Part shown: piece after piece, positions 35,678 through 44,377 of the stretch
How the letters are laid out: the number at the start of each line of letters is the position of its first letter
How positions within the stretch are numbered: the first letter of the stretch is position 1
From: Nitrospira sp.
Lineage (GTDB): Bacteria > Nitrospirota > Nitrospiria > Nitrospirales > Nitrospiraceae
Reading direction: 5' to 3'
NCBI GenBank assembly: GCA_018242665.1
Contig: JAFEBL010000007.1
Coordinates: forward strand, 62,001 to 126,000
DNA: 64,000 nt
Position numbers and translations under genes: made by a program
Notes under the pieces: model-generated
Seen by the model: the letters and a program-made list of their open reading frames with translations, nothing else
The model's database searches: none
Told to the model about the DNA's origin: nothing

Positions 35678-37246
35678 ATGGAGTCGTTCTGGCTGGCGAT
35701 CCTTGCCGGATTGTGGCTGGGGACCCCGGCGCTTTCCGCTCCTGCTGCAGATGTTCCGTTGTCGGGACCCATTCCTGCCACCGTCTACGAGATTGAACTC
35801 ACCTACGCTGGCGAGCGCACCGATCCGACCGTCGCCCTCAGTGGACCTCCAGGGACTGCGCCCCCTCTTCCTTATCGACCGTTTTTGCCCATTCTTGAAC
35901 TGCGACCCGGCCTGGGGGCGATCCGGCCCTTCGGCCCCTGTCGAACTCAGGTGACGAAGTCCGACGGCGCGCTCGACGTGCAGTGGAAGGCCGAGGGGGT
36001 GGCCCGTTGCGGGCAGCGTATCGAGCTGCATCCGGCAGGAAAGCCCGTCGACCTGCTGTCCTACCGGCTGCTGCGGCTCCGCGGTCATGCGACTGGCTCC
36101 GTAGAGATCGGTATTGAAGATCTCGCCGGCCAACGGCGTGAGGACAATCAAAGAGTGACCGTGCTGTCGGGTGCTTTCGATCTCACGCTCCCACTGCAGG
36201 AGATCGGCCGCACCGTCGATCTTCGGCACATCACGGCGCTTGTGGTCTCCAGCGAAGGAGGAAGCGGACACAGTGTCTTGGAGACGATCGAGGTCAGGCA
36301 GGGAGACTCGGTCACTCCGCGATCCACAGGGACTGGCTTCTGGGTCTGGAACTATCGTCGGGCGGTACAGGATCCAGCGGGAATGCTGGACACCTGTCGC
36401 GCACAGGGGTGCTCACGGCTGCTGATTCAAATGCCCGCTCAATCCGATGAGGAGGAGATCTGGCAGGGGTATGTGCGCCTCATGGAGAAGGTCCGGGCCG
36501 CCGGCATTGAGCCCTGGGCGCTGGACGGCTATCCCGAAGCCATACAGGAACCGCGCCGATTGGCCGATAAGATCTGGAGACTGCTGCATCTCGCACCGCC
36601 GGGTCTCCTGTCGGGCGTGCAACTCGACATCGAACCGTATCTCTTACCGGGATTTCTTGAAGACGAGGCGCAACTTCGCCGGTATCTCGGCACGATCGAG
36701 ACGGTGAACGATGCCATCCAGGGACGGGCCCGGTTGTCGATGGTGGTGCCATTCTGGCTTGCCGCGCCGACCGTCGGGGGGCGGCCTTTGGCCTTTGCTG
36801 TCATGGACCTGGCGGATGAAGTGGCGGTGATGAGTTATCGCACCGATCTCGATGAGGTCCAGGACATCGCAGACGATATCCTGCGGTACGGCGATGTGAT
36901 CGAGAAGCCGGTCTGGTTGGCCGTCGAAACGACCGTCCTGCCGGTTGAGCAGCATGTGGTGCTGAGACGAGCATCCGGAGCGGGCCAGGCGGACGCACTC
37001 CTGGATCGCACCCATCGTCTCTTGCGGTGGAGGCCGATCCATGAGACGGACGGTGCAGGCCATCATGGAGAGTGGTTCCGTGTGCATCGTCGGTTCACGG
37101 TCAAGCCGGACCGGCTCTCGTTTGCGGGTCGTGCTCGTGCCCAGGTGTCGTCTGCGATCAAGGACATACAGGCCAGTACCTCGCACGCAAGCTTTGCGGG
37201 GGTGATGATTCACGATCTCGATGGATTCCGCGCCCTCGCTGAATAG
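35678..37246 (+). CDS. Secreted glycoside-hydrolase-like protein of the polysaccharide locus
   Basis: A 522-residue protein. ATG 35678 is preferred (AAAGAGGACG upstream); the long frame from 35600 overlaps the divergent gene. A Sec leader (FWLAILAGLWLGTPALSA, cleavage near residue 22) precedes an N-terminal beta region (25-205). A TIM-barrel-like part follows from about residue 215: GTGFWVWNYRRAVQDP, LLIQMPAQSDEEEIW, IEPWALDGYP, then VQLDIEPYLL with Asp316 and Glu318 as candidate catalytic acids, and EVAVMSYRTD. The order of strands recalls GH18-type or PgaB C-terminal hydrolases. It may trim or bind the polymer in the periplasm. The family is not recognised for certain. Confidence 0.7.
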   Translation: MESFWLAILAGLWLGTPALSAPAADVPLSGPIPATVYEIELTYAGERTDPTVALSGPPGTAPPLPYRPFLPILELRPGLGAIRPFGPCRTQVTKSDGALDVQWKAEGVARCGQRIELHPAGKPVDLLSYRLLRLRGHATGSVEIGIEDLAGQRREDNQRVTVLSGAFDLTLPLQEIGRTVDLRHITALVVSSEGGSGHSVLETIEVRQGDSVTPRSTGTGFWVWNYRRAVQDPAGMLDTCRAQGCSRLLIQMPAQSDEEEIWQGYVRLMEKVRAAGIEPWALDGYPEAIQEPRRLADKIWRLLHLAPPGLLSGVQLDIEPYLLPGFLEDEAQLRRYLGTIETVNDAIQGRARLSMVVPFWLAAPTVGGRPLAFAVMDLADEVAVMSYRTDLDEVQDIADDILRYGDVIEKPVWLAVETTVLPVEQHVVLRRASGAGQADALLDRTHRLLRWRPIHETDGAGHHGEWFRVHRRFTVKPDRLSFAGRARAQVSSAIKDIQASTSHASFAGVMIHDLDGFRALAE

Positions 37247-37264
37247 GTCGGGCATGTCGAATGG

Positions 37265-39640
37265 ATGGGGCCGTCACGGATGAACGATCCCCTCAACTGG
37301 ATGAATCGACGAGCGTCCGCAGCCGCGCTGCTGGCGTGGAGTCTGCTTGCTGCGGGCTTGTTCTCTACGCCTGCCACGATGATTGCCGCCATGGCGCCGG
37401 ACCCCTCGCCGCGTCAGGTTCTGCAACAGGCCAAAGCGTTGGAGGACGAGCAACGGTATGACGAGGCCATCGCCGCTTACCGGCAATACCTTCTGGCCAA
37501 ACCAGATCACGACGATGTGCGTTCCACGGTGGCGAAACTGCTTTCCTGGCAGGGACAGCGGGATGAGGCCATCACGCTCTATCGCGAGATTCTGACCCGC
37601 CAGCCCCTCGACCATGACACCCATGTCGGTCTTGCCCGGGTCTTGTCCTGGAACAAACAGTTCGACGAGGCACGGGATGAATACGAGCGGGTGCTTCATG
37701 ACGAGCCGGCCAATGCCGAAGCCCTGGTGGGCATGGGAGATGTGTTGCTGTGGAGCGGCCATCGTGAACAGGCGATTCCCTACTATGAACGAGCGTTGGC
37801 GGCTACCGGTGACGCCGAGATTGCGGCACGGCTGCGTGCCGTCAACGCCGAGATCGCTTCCCTTGCCGCCCCCCTCGATTCATCGACTGCCCGCAAGACC
37901 GATGCTGAGCCGACAGATGGCGGCCAGGCATTGGAGCGAGGCCGACGTTTGGAAATGATGCGGCAGCAGGAGGACGCGCTGGCCGTGTATCGGGAGGGAC
38001 TGACACAGTTTCCGGGAAATGATGAGCTGCGAGCCGCCTTGGCACGACTGCGTTCCTGGCAAGGGGCGCATGCCGAAGCGGTGGAGTTGTACCGGGATGT
38101 GTTGAGTCGCCATCCGGAGGATCACGACATACGCGTGGCGCTGGCGCAGGTGCTCTCGTGGCAGCAACAGTTCGACGAGGCCGGCCAATTGTACCGACAG
38201 GCCTTACAGGCCGAACCGGCGCATGTCGAGGCGCGCCGTGGACTGGCTGAGATCGCGCATTGGCGGGGTGATCGTTCGGACGCACTGGCGCGATATGAGG
38301 CACTCCTGGCCGACACGCACGATCCGGACATCGAGGAGAAGCTGAAAGCCATTCGGGCTGAAGTACAGGTCGTATCGGCCGACGCAGCCGAGCAGGCTGC
38401 CCCGGTTCCGTCAGCACGAGAGCAGGAGTCGCGAGCCGTAGCGAGTGCCATGGAACAGGCCACCACATTCGAGGTGGCCAAACAGTATCATGAGGCCGAA
38501 CTGGTCTACCGCAAGGCGTTGGGGCACTATCCGGACAACGACGAGATCCGGAGTGCATTGGCGCGTGTGTTGTCATGGCAAGGCTCGCACCAGGAGGCCA
38601 CGACACTCTATCGAGACGTGCTGGCGCGTCATCCGGAGGATCAGGATATTCGCGTGGCGCTGGCACAGGTGCTCTCGTGGCAGAAACAGTTCGAGGAGGC
38701 GGGACGATTGTATCGGGAGGTCGTGCAGGCCGAGCCGGCGCACATCGAGGCGCGCCGTGGATTGGCTGAGGTTGCGCATTGGCGGGGTGATCGTTCGCAG
38801 GCGTTGCAACAATATGAAACCCTTCTTGCCGAAACCCATGATCCGGAGATTGCGCAGCGCATCGATGCAGTAAAGTCAGAGTTGCTGGTCTCGCCGCGGG
38901 CTGCGGTGGGGCAGGGACTCACCGGACTGCGGCTTCCGTACCGGGACTACGCCAAGATCGGCTACGGTCACTATTCCTACACGAAAAATCAACCGGATGA
39001 GCGCGATCTGCTGTTCGAAGTCGCCAAGTCGTTGGGCAATCAAACGCTGGTCTTAAGAGTCGAACCGATCAATCGATTCGGCTTCCACGACACGCCGATC
39101 TCAGCGGAGCTCTATAGTCCCCTGTGGCAGCGAGCCTGGGGATATGTGGCAGCGCAAGGTACGGTGAATCCGAATTTTTCGCCCAACTACTCCTTTGTCG
39201 GAGAGGTGGCACAAGGCCTGGGCGGGTTGCATGCCTCGCTTGCACCCGTCGAGCTATCTTTCGGGTACCGGCGGTTGAATTATAAACAGGACGACATCGA
39301 TCTGCTGATGCCGGGGCTGACAATCTTTCTTCCCTTCAATCTGTGGCTGACGGAAAAGGTGTACTTCATTCCGAATACGGGGGCCGTCACACTGGCCTCT
39401 CAGCTCACCTGGCGTCCGGCCGAGCGGCTGCAGTTCTTTGCCTCCGGCTCGTTTGGCACGTCAGGCGAACGCATCGTGGCCCAGCAAGACTTCACGCGCG
39501 TGGGGAGCCGCACGATTCAGGGCGGCGTCACATTCCCGATCAATGAACGATTCTCCGCCGAAGCCTCCGGATACTACGAAGACCGGGGGTTCCTCTATGT
39601 GCGGCGGGGCGGCAATTTTAACCTCATCTACCATTGGTAA
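37265..39640 (+). CDS. TPR protein with C-terminal YaiO-type outer-membrane barrel (PgaA-like)
   Basis: A 791-residue protein; starts at 37265 or 37280 are both possible. A Sec leader (ALLAWSLLAAGLFSTPATMIAA) is followed by many TPR units (about 50-190, 215-330 and 395-520), and then, from about 554, aromatic amphipathic beta strands ending in FNLIYHW, typical of YaiO/PgaA-class outer-membrane barrels with a terminal aromatic. It most likely guides polymer from the periplasm through the outer membrane. Two TPR modules (38090-38280 and 38610-38800) are nearly identical in DNA, showing a recent duplication. It starts 18 bases after the glycosidase-like gene. Confidence 0.82.
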   Translation: MGPSRMNDPLNWMNRRASAAALLAWSLLAAGLFSTPATMIAAMAPDPSPRQVLQQAKALEDEQRYDEAIAAYRQYLLAKPDHDDVRSTVAKLLSWQGQRDEAITLYREILTRQPLDHDTHVGLARVLSWNKQFDEARDEYERVLHDEPANAEALVGMGDVLLWSGHREQAIPYYERALAATGDAEIAARLRAVNAEIASLAAPLDSSTARKTDAEPTDGGQALERGRRLEMMRQQEDALAVYREGLTQFPGNDELRAALARLRSWQGAHAEAVELYRDVLSRHPEDHDIRVALAQVLSWQQQFDEAGQLYRQALQAEPAHVEARRGLAEIAHWRGDRSDALARYEALLADTHDPDIEEKLKAIRAEVQVVSADAAEQAAPVPSAREQESRAVASAMEQATTFEVAKQYHEAELVYRKALGHYPDNDEIRSALARVLSWQGSHQEATTLYRDVLARHPEDQDIRVALAQVLSWQKQFEEAGRLYREVVQAEPAHIEARRGLAEVAHWRGDRSQALQQYETLLAETHDPEIAQRIDAVKSELLVSPRAAVGQGLTGLRLPYRDYAKIGYGHYSYTKNQPDERDLLFEVAKSLGNQTLVLRVEPINRFGFHDTPISAELYSPLWQRAWGYVAAQGTVNPNFSPNYSFVGEVAQGLGGLHASLAPVELSFGYRRLNYKQDDIDLLMPGLTIFLPFNLWLTEKVYFIPNTGAVTLASQLTWRPAERLQFFASGSFGTSGERIVAQQDFTRVGSRTIQGGVTFPINERFSAEASGYYEDRGFLYVRRGGNFNLIYHW

Positions 39641-39644
39641 GCCT

Positions 39645-41627
39645 ATGCAACGGTCCACACTTGTCCGCATATCAGGTATGGCGGTGCTGTTTGTGTCTCT
39701 CGTGATCGGCGTCCGGATTCTCGTCACTGCGCCTTCCGTCCAGCACATGGAGATTCCGGAGAAAGACTTTCACCGTTTCCAGGGAGTGGCGGGTCCCGAC
39801 GAGGCGACGGTGGTCCCGGATCGCGTCCCGGCCGCCTGGACCAACTACGAGCAGGGGTCGGCAAGCCGGTTGGCCATTCTCTTAACCGATCCGGACTCAT
39901 CGTGGCTCGGATTGGCCCACGGCCTAAAGTCCATCGGCATTCCTTTTCGCATTACGCGGAATGTTCATGAGGCGCTGGCGCATAAAGTGGTGCTGGTCTA
40001 CCCCATGATATCCGGGAAGGTCCTGACTCCGGAGGCGCTGCAAGCACTGGCGGAATTTCCGAAGACCGGCGGGACACTGATCGGGGTGCAAGTGTTGGGT
40101 GGCGGATTGAATCAGGTCTTCGGGTTTCGTGACGCCGTGGCGTCGCGCCAGCGCTACGACGTGACCTTGGCTCAGGGCGACCCGCTGCTCGTGAATTTGA
40201 CCGATCCTCGCGAGCAACAGCTGCGGGTCGGCCTCCGTGACAAGGGGATCGAGGTGATGGGCACCTACGGCTATACCGGCGCGTCGGCTCCTCTCGCGCG
40301 TTTCGAGGATGGAACTGCCGCCATCACGCAGGCGGCTCACGGGCGTGGCCGAGCCTATGCCATTGGATTGGATCTCGGCTTTCTCCTGTTGAAGGGCTAC
40401 AACAATCGGGGGGAGGAACTGGTCAAAACATTCGACAATGAGTTCGACCCGACTCTCGATGTCTGGCTACGGTTGCTCAAATCCATCTATCGCGCGGCGG
40501 ACGAGAGGGCGGTCACTCTCGGCACGGTGCCGTTCGGGAAATCACTCTCCGTCATGTTGACGCACGATGTGGATTTTACCCAGTCGATCAAGAACGCGGT
40601 GGACTATGCGGAATACGAAAAGAGCCAGGGGTTGGTCGGCACCTATTTCATCCAGGTGAAATACATTCGCGATTATAACGACGATATTTTTTTTAACGAC
40701 GAGGGTGTGCGGTATGTGAAGCAATTGGCAGACCTGGGCATGGAGTTAGGCAGCCACACGATTGCCCATTCACGGGTGTTCAATCGGTTTCCCATGGGGA
40801 CCGGCAAGGAAACCTATCCATCCTATGCGCCATTCGTGAAAGATCGGACGACCGCGTATAACGCGAGCATTCTGGGCGAACTGCGAGTGAGCAAGTTTTT
40901 GATCGATCATTTTTCAGGGCAGACGATCGTCTCCTTCCGGCCAGGCGAATTGTCCAATCCCTTCAGCCTTCCGCAAGCGCTCCTGGCGACCGGATATCGG
41001 TACAGTTCAACGGCGACGGCGAACAACTCGCTGACCCATTTACCGTACCAACTGAACTACGATCGTCTGATCGACAGTGAGGTCGAGGTCTTTGAGTTTC
41101 CCGTGACCATCGAAGATGAAGCGTTGCCGAAGATGGGGGACCGTCTTCCACAGGCCCTGGACGTCGCGAAACGTATCAGCCGGTATGGCGGCTCCGTCGT
41201 GGTGCTCATTCATCCGAACATCCTGGATCACAAGCTCGCCTTCGAGAAAGGGTTCGTGGAGGGGGTGCGTCCCTATGCCTGGTTTGGGTCAGTGGGGGAA
41301 TTCGGTCGGTGGTGGGCCGCGCGCAACCGGGTTGAGCTCGACGTGGTGCACACTTCGACGGACATGCGGGTAACGGTGACGGCGCCTGATCCTGTCACCG
41401 GGTTGACGATTGAATTGCCCAACGGATGGGAATTCGCGCGCGCAGGCTCCTCCCTGCAAGGCGTGCAACAACGGGAAACAACCCTGACAGTTCCCGAGAT
41501 GCAAGGCACGCACACCCTCCTGCTGACCCCGCGCGTCCACGTTCCCCAAGGCCGGAATGGATCGGGCGCCGGTCGTCATGCCTCAGCGGGCGAGACAGGA
41601 TCTACCAGTCGCGACCCTGCTGCTTAG
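39645..41627 (+). CDS. NodB/CE4 polysaccharide deacetylase-type envelope protein
   Basis: A 660-residue protein starting at ATG 39645, four bases after the TPR-barrel stop; the longer frame from 39438 lies inside that gene. A signal anchor (VLFVSLVIGVRILVT) leads into a region of about 280 residues with a ThuA-like/glutaminase-like alpha-beta look, then a NodB domain (about 300-550): Asp308 and Asp310 in THDVDF, and metal ligands His371 and His375 in SHTIAHS, with RPGELSNPFSLPQAL later. It would de-N-acetylate the exported polymer. A terminal beta domain (560-640) may bind sugar. It overlaps the HEAT gene on the other strand by four bases. Confidence 0.82.
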   Translation: MQRSTLVRISGMAVLFVSLVIGVRILVTAPSVQHMEIPEKDFHRFQGVAGPDEATVVPDRVPAAWTNYEQGSASRLAILLTDPDSSWLGLAHGLKSIGIPFRITRNVHEALAHKVVLVYPMISGKVLTPEALQALAEFPKTGGTLIGVQVLGGGLNQVFGFRDAVASRQRYDVTLAQGDPLLVNLTDPREQQLRVGLRDKGIEVMGTYGYTGASAPLARFEDGTAAITQAAHGRGRAYAIGLDLGFLLLKGYNNRGEELVKTFDNEFDPTLDVWLRLLKSIYRAADERAVTLGTVPFGKSLSVMLTHDVDFTQSIKNAVDYAEYEKSQGLVGTYFIQVKYIRDYNDDIFFNDEGVRYVKQLADLGMELGSHTIAHSRVFNRFPMGTGKETYPSYAPFVKDRTTAYNASILGELRVSKFLIDHFSGQTIVSFRPGELSNPFSLPQALLATGYRYSSTATANNSLTHLPYQLNYDRLIDSEVEVFEFPVTIEDEALPKMGDRLPQALDVAKRISRYGGSVVVLIHPNILDHKLAFEKGFVEGVRPYAWFGSVGEFGRWWAARNRVELDVVHTSTDMRVTVTAPDPVTGLTIELPNGWEFARAGSSLQGVQQRETTLTVPEMQGTHTLLLTPRVHVPQGRNGSGAGRHASAGETGSTSRDPAA

Positions 41628-42736
41628 GCTGTGCGTGCTTGTGGGGAAATGGCGGGGGCAGGGCGGGTTGTCTTCACATTGGATTGCGCCATAAACGGCA
41701 GCAGGTGCTCCTGCGCCTCTACGGTTGTGAGTCCGTTGCAGAGGCGCATCAGCCGTTCCGCGGTCATCCAGGGAAAATTCGACAGGGCTTCGGCAGCCCG
41801 GTAGCAGACCCACCAGTGCTCATCATTCAGGAGGGCGAGGAGCCGCGCTTCATCGCTTTCCACTCCAACCTTGCCTAACGCCGATGCCGCTTGCAGGCGG
41901 ACAAACCACGTGGGATGAGATAAGTGGGCGCGGATCGTTGCCACGTCTCGCGGATCGCTGCATTCTCCAAACAAAAACAGGCTGGCAGCCAGGATGTCAT
42001 CGGACGGTGTGCCGTTCTGAAGCAGCTTCCGGATCGGCAGGAGCGCGTGCTGGCTCTGGGTCGCCGCGATATGGCGAATCAGGCGAGCGCCGATTTCCGG
42101 GGTCGCTGCACAGGCGGCCTGTGCAATGGCCTCAGCGGCGAGGTCTGCGCCTGCCGGTTCGAACATGGCGACGACCTTGAGGGGCGACCAATCGTTGCGG
42201 CGGCTGATGACGGGGATCAGCAACGGGATCGCCGCCTTCGCGTCGATGTGCAGGAGCGCTTTGGCCGCGACGAGTGAGACAAAGGCATTGTCGGCCTGCA
42301 GCATCGCGGCGAGGTCATTCCAGATCGACCGTTCTTGCAGATGACCCAGCGTCACGATGGCCAGCAAGCGGCGGCGGAGCAGCCTGGCGTGGAGCAGATC
42401 TTTGGCAAACTTGGCCGTTCCCGTTCGTCGGGCAAGTTCCTTCAGATTGGTGCGCGCCTCTCCCCTGATGGATTCATAACAATGGTTCCAGAGATAGAGC
42501 AACACAAGATGGTCACGGGTGGTGAGCGGAGGAAGCGTATCCGGTACCTCGACGACGCATTGAGCCAGTAATGGCCGCCAAATGTCGGTGACGGCACGGC
42601 GCCGTTGGTCTTTGGCGCGTCGTATGACGCGTAGGAGGAGAATCCCCAGCAGAAGCAGGAACACAGCCGAATAGATGGCGATGGCGGCAATGGTGCCGAT
42701 GCGAAGGGTCAGGTTTGACTCGTCCAGGGTCAGCAC
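41624..42736 (-). CDS. HEAT-repeat membrane protein
   Basis: A 370-residue protein with a GTG start (GGAAGG upstream). One N-terminal membrane helix (IAAIAIYSAVFLLLLGILLL) is followed by a basic stretch and then repeats of HEAT/PBS-lyase type: VSLVAAKALLHIDAKAAIPLL, LPIRKLLQNG, DVATIRAHLSHPTWFVRLQAASALG, and RLLALLNDEHWWVCYRAAEALSNF. The repeats form a cytoplasmic scaffold. It is the last gene of the minus-strand operon with two receivers and an Hpt protein, and ends against the deacetylase gene. It may couple the phosphorelay to the synthase; this is inference from position. Confidence 0.8.
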   Translation of the reverse strand: MLTLDESNLTLRIGTIAAIAIYSAVFLLLLGILLLRVIRRAKDQRRRAVTDIWRPLLAQCVVEVPDTLPPLTTRDHLVLLYLWNHCYESIRGEARTNLKELARRTGTAKFAKDLLHARLLRRRLLAIVTLGHLQERSIWNDLAAMLQADNAFVSLVAAKALLHIDAKAAIPLLIPVISRRNDWSPLKVVAMFEPAGADLAAEAIAQAACAATPEIGARLIRHIAATQSQHALLPIRKLLQNGTPSDDILAASLFLFGECSDPRDVATIRAHLSHPTWFVRLQAASALGKVGVESDEARLLALLNDEHWWVCYRAAEALSNFPWMTAERLMRLCNGLTTVEAQEHLLPFMAQSNVKTTRPAPAISPQARTA

Positions 42737-42758
42737 GCGACGCCTTCCGATGGGTGGC

Positions 42759-43154
42759 TCAGGCCGCCTGACCGACGAACCGCTTCAGGCGACTGGTCAG
42801 TTCGCGTGGGTTGAAGGGTTTGATCATATAGTCGTTGGCGCCGTTCTCCAAGGCACGCTTGATATCATGTTCGCTTCCGTCGGCGCTCAGCATGACGATC
42901 GGCACGCTTTCCCACCCGTTGCGCGTTCTGAGATAGGTCAGCACTTGGAGTCCGCTCAGATACGGAAGCATCACGTCCAGCAACACAATATCTGGGGGAG
43001 CCATGGTGTCGGCGAGTTCCTGCGCCTGCCGGCCGTCTTTGGCATGGATGACCTGGTAACTTGCCCGTTCCAGAAGAAATGTCAGCAGGCTTGCCGTGTC
43101 TTCCTCATCTTCCACCATGAGCACTCTGAGTTTGGGATTTGCGGCAGATTCCAT
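42759..43154 (-). CDS. Single-domain response regulator
   Basis: A 131-residue receiver with no output domain. ATG 43154 follows AAGGAG at ten bases; the frame is open further upstream without support. The acidic pocket is VEDEED (14-19), the phosphoacceptor Asp60 is in LLDVMLP, the Thr/Ser switch is MLSADG (Ser90), and Lys112 is in YMIKPFNP. It is CheY-like, so it probably acts by protein contact, with the HEAT protein gene 22 bases downstream the obvious candidate partner. Confidence 0.93.
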   Translation of the reverse strand: MESAANPKLRVLMVEDEEDTASLLTFLLERASYQVIHAKDGRQAQELADTMAPPDIVLLDVMLPYLSGLQVLTYLRTRNGWESVPIVMLSADGSEHDIKRALENGANDYMIKPFNPRELTSRLKRFVGQAA

Positions 43155-43255
43155 AGGAGCACTCCTTACAGATGGCGAGACAGCATGCCGGATCCTGTGT
43201 GCATACTGGATTCGCCGTATGGAGTATCTTGTATCATGAACGCCGGCAGGCGCAC

Positions 43256-43273
43256 GCAAAAGTGCACTTTTGC
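43256..43273. promoter_or_regulatory. 18-bp perfect palindrome, possible operator
   Basis: GCAAAAGTGCACTTTTGC reads the same on both strands. It lies about 100 bases upstream of the minus-strand response regulator start (43154) and about 47 bases after the Hpt stop. Such a site may bind a dimeric regulator or fold as a short hairpin between the two halves of the operon. There is no U-tract after it on either strand. Confidence 0.5.
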
Positions 43274-43319
43274 CAGTGCTGGTTGCCATGCTGGGTGTTC
43301 AGTACGTGTGGTCCCTCGA

Positions 43320-43655
43320 TTATTCATACGAGATCACGACGCGCTCGAGATACGACTGCAGGACCGCCAGGTCTTTGTGTATCGAGGCGGAATCAGCAAC
43401 GCTGGCCGCCTGTTCCACCTGAGCGGCGATGGTGGTGAGGGCAGGGAAACCATAACTGCCGCTGACCCCCTTCATGCCATGGGCGATCCGCTTGATCGTC
43501 TCATAGTCGTGGTGCACGAGCGCTTCGGTCATTGCCGCGATTTCCTTGGTTCGGTTGGCCATGAATCTGGGGATCAGCGCCTCGAATGACGAGTCCACCA
43601 GCACCGCAATCGGTCCGCACCCGATGTCGTGTGTCACGGGCAGTGGCTCACTCAT
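43320..43655 (-). CDS. Histidine phosphotransfer (Hpt) domain protein
   Basis: A 111-residue stand-alone Hpt module. The phospho-accepting His59 is in IAHGMKGVSGSYGF, the typical H-x-[ML]-K-G-[SVG] surround, within the four-helix-bundle pattern (PRFMANRTKEIAAMTEAL before; LTTIAAQVEQAA after). It moves phosphate between receivers in a multistep relay. Its start overlaps the upstream receiver gene by eight bases, so both are translated together. No sensor kinase is encoded in this window, so the input comes from elsewhere. Confidence 0.92.
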   Translation of the reverse strand: MSEPLPVTHDIGCGPIAVLVDSSFEALIPRFMANRTKEIAAMTEALVHHDYETIKRIAHGMKGVSGSYGFPALTTIAAQVEQAASVADSASIHKDLAVLQSYLERVVISYE

Positions 43656-44139
43656 GCGTGGGTTTCCCGCCGGACGCCTGGGGCGCGTATCGACGCACCG
43701 TCTCCAGCAGCGTCGCCTTTGTGATGGGTTTTGTCAGATGGGCGGTCACGCCGGCTGCATACGCCTGTGCGAGGTCTCCTTCAAAGGCACTGGCGGTCAG
43801 CGCGATGATCGGGGTGGCTCGATGCCCTTCCTTTGCCTCCCATGCACGAATGGCTCGTGTGGCATCATACCCGTCCATGACCGGCATCTGAATATCCATC
43901 AACACCAGGTCGTAACGACTGGACTGAAATGTGCGCACTCCCTCGACGCCGTTTTCCGCCACGGCAAGCCGATAGGGCATGGCTTTCAAGAACAAGCTGA
44001 TCAGCAGGCGATTGTCTTCCATGTCGTCGACGAGCAGCAGGCTGAAAGGGGGAGAGTCGGCCAGTTCTGACTGGCTCGGCGCCGACCGCTGATCCTTCGC
44101 CTCTCCGCACGAGGTCGCACAAATTTCGTCGCGTCCCAT
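43648..44139 (-). CDS. Receiver-domain protein
   Basis: A 163-residue protein with about 32 extra residues before a single receiver domain. Pocket VDDMED (37-42), phosphoacceptor Asp82 in LMDIQMPVMDG, switch residue in ALTASAF, and Lys in LTKPITK. The IQMPVMDG sequence is typical of receivers attached to hybrid kinases, which pass phosphate to an Hpt, and the Hpt gene overlaps it. It looks like a detached hybrid-kinase receiver. It is the first gene of the minus-strand operon; no clear promoter was seen in the 238 bases upstream. Confidence 0.92.
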   Translation of the reverse strand: MGRDEICATSCGEAKDQRSAPSQSELADSPPFSLLLVDDMEDNRLLISLFLKAMPYRLAVAENGVEGVRTFQSSRYDLVLMDIQMPVMDGYDATRAIRAWEAKEGHRATPIIALTASAFEGDLAQAYAAGVTAHLTKPITKATLLETVRRYAPQASGGKPTHE

Positions 44140-44377
44140 GGCCTCGACTCGCTGAAATTCCTGGTTTCTCTCCCGTCTTCTTCTTATCGGTTGTCACTGA
44201 CCGACCTTGAGGGGATCTGGCGGGGAAAATGTTGCCACGCTGTTATTGGTATGCCTCGGCGCGTCGCATGGCTGATATGAGCAAAATTGTGGATGAGGCT
44301 TGAGGCTGCGGCTCCTGCGTGATATGTAAAATGATTGTCTCAGCTGGGTGGGGCAACACAGACTCAGGATGAACACG

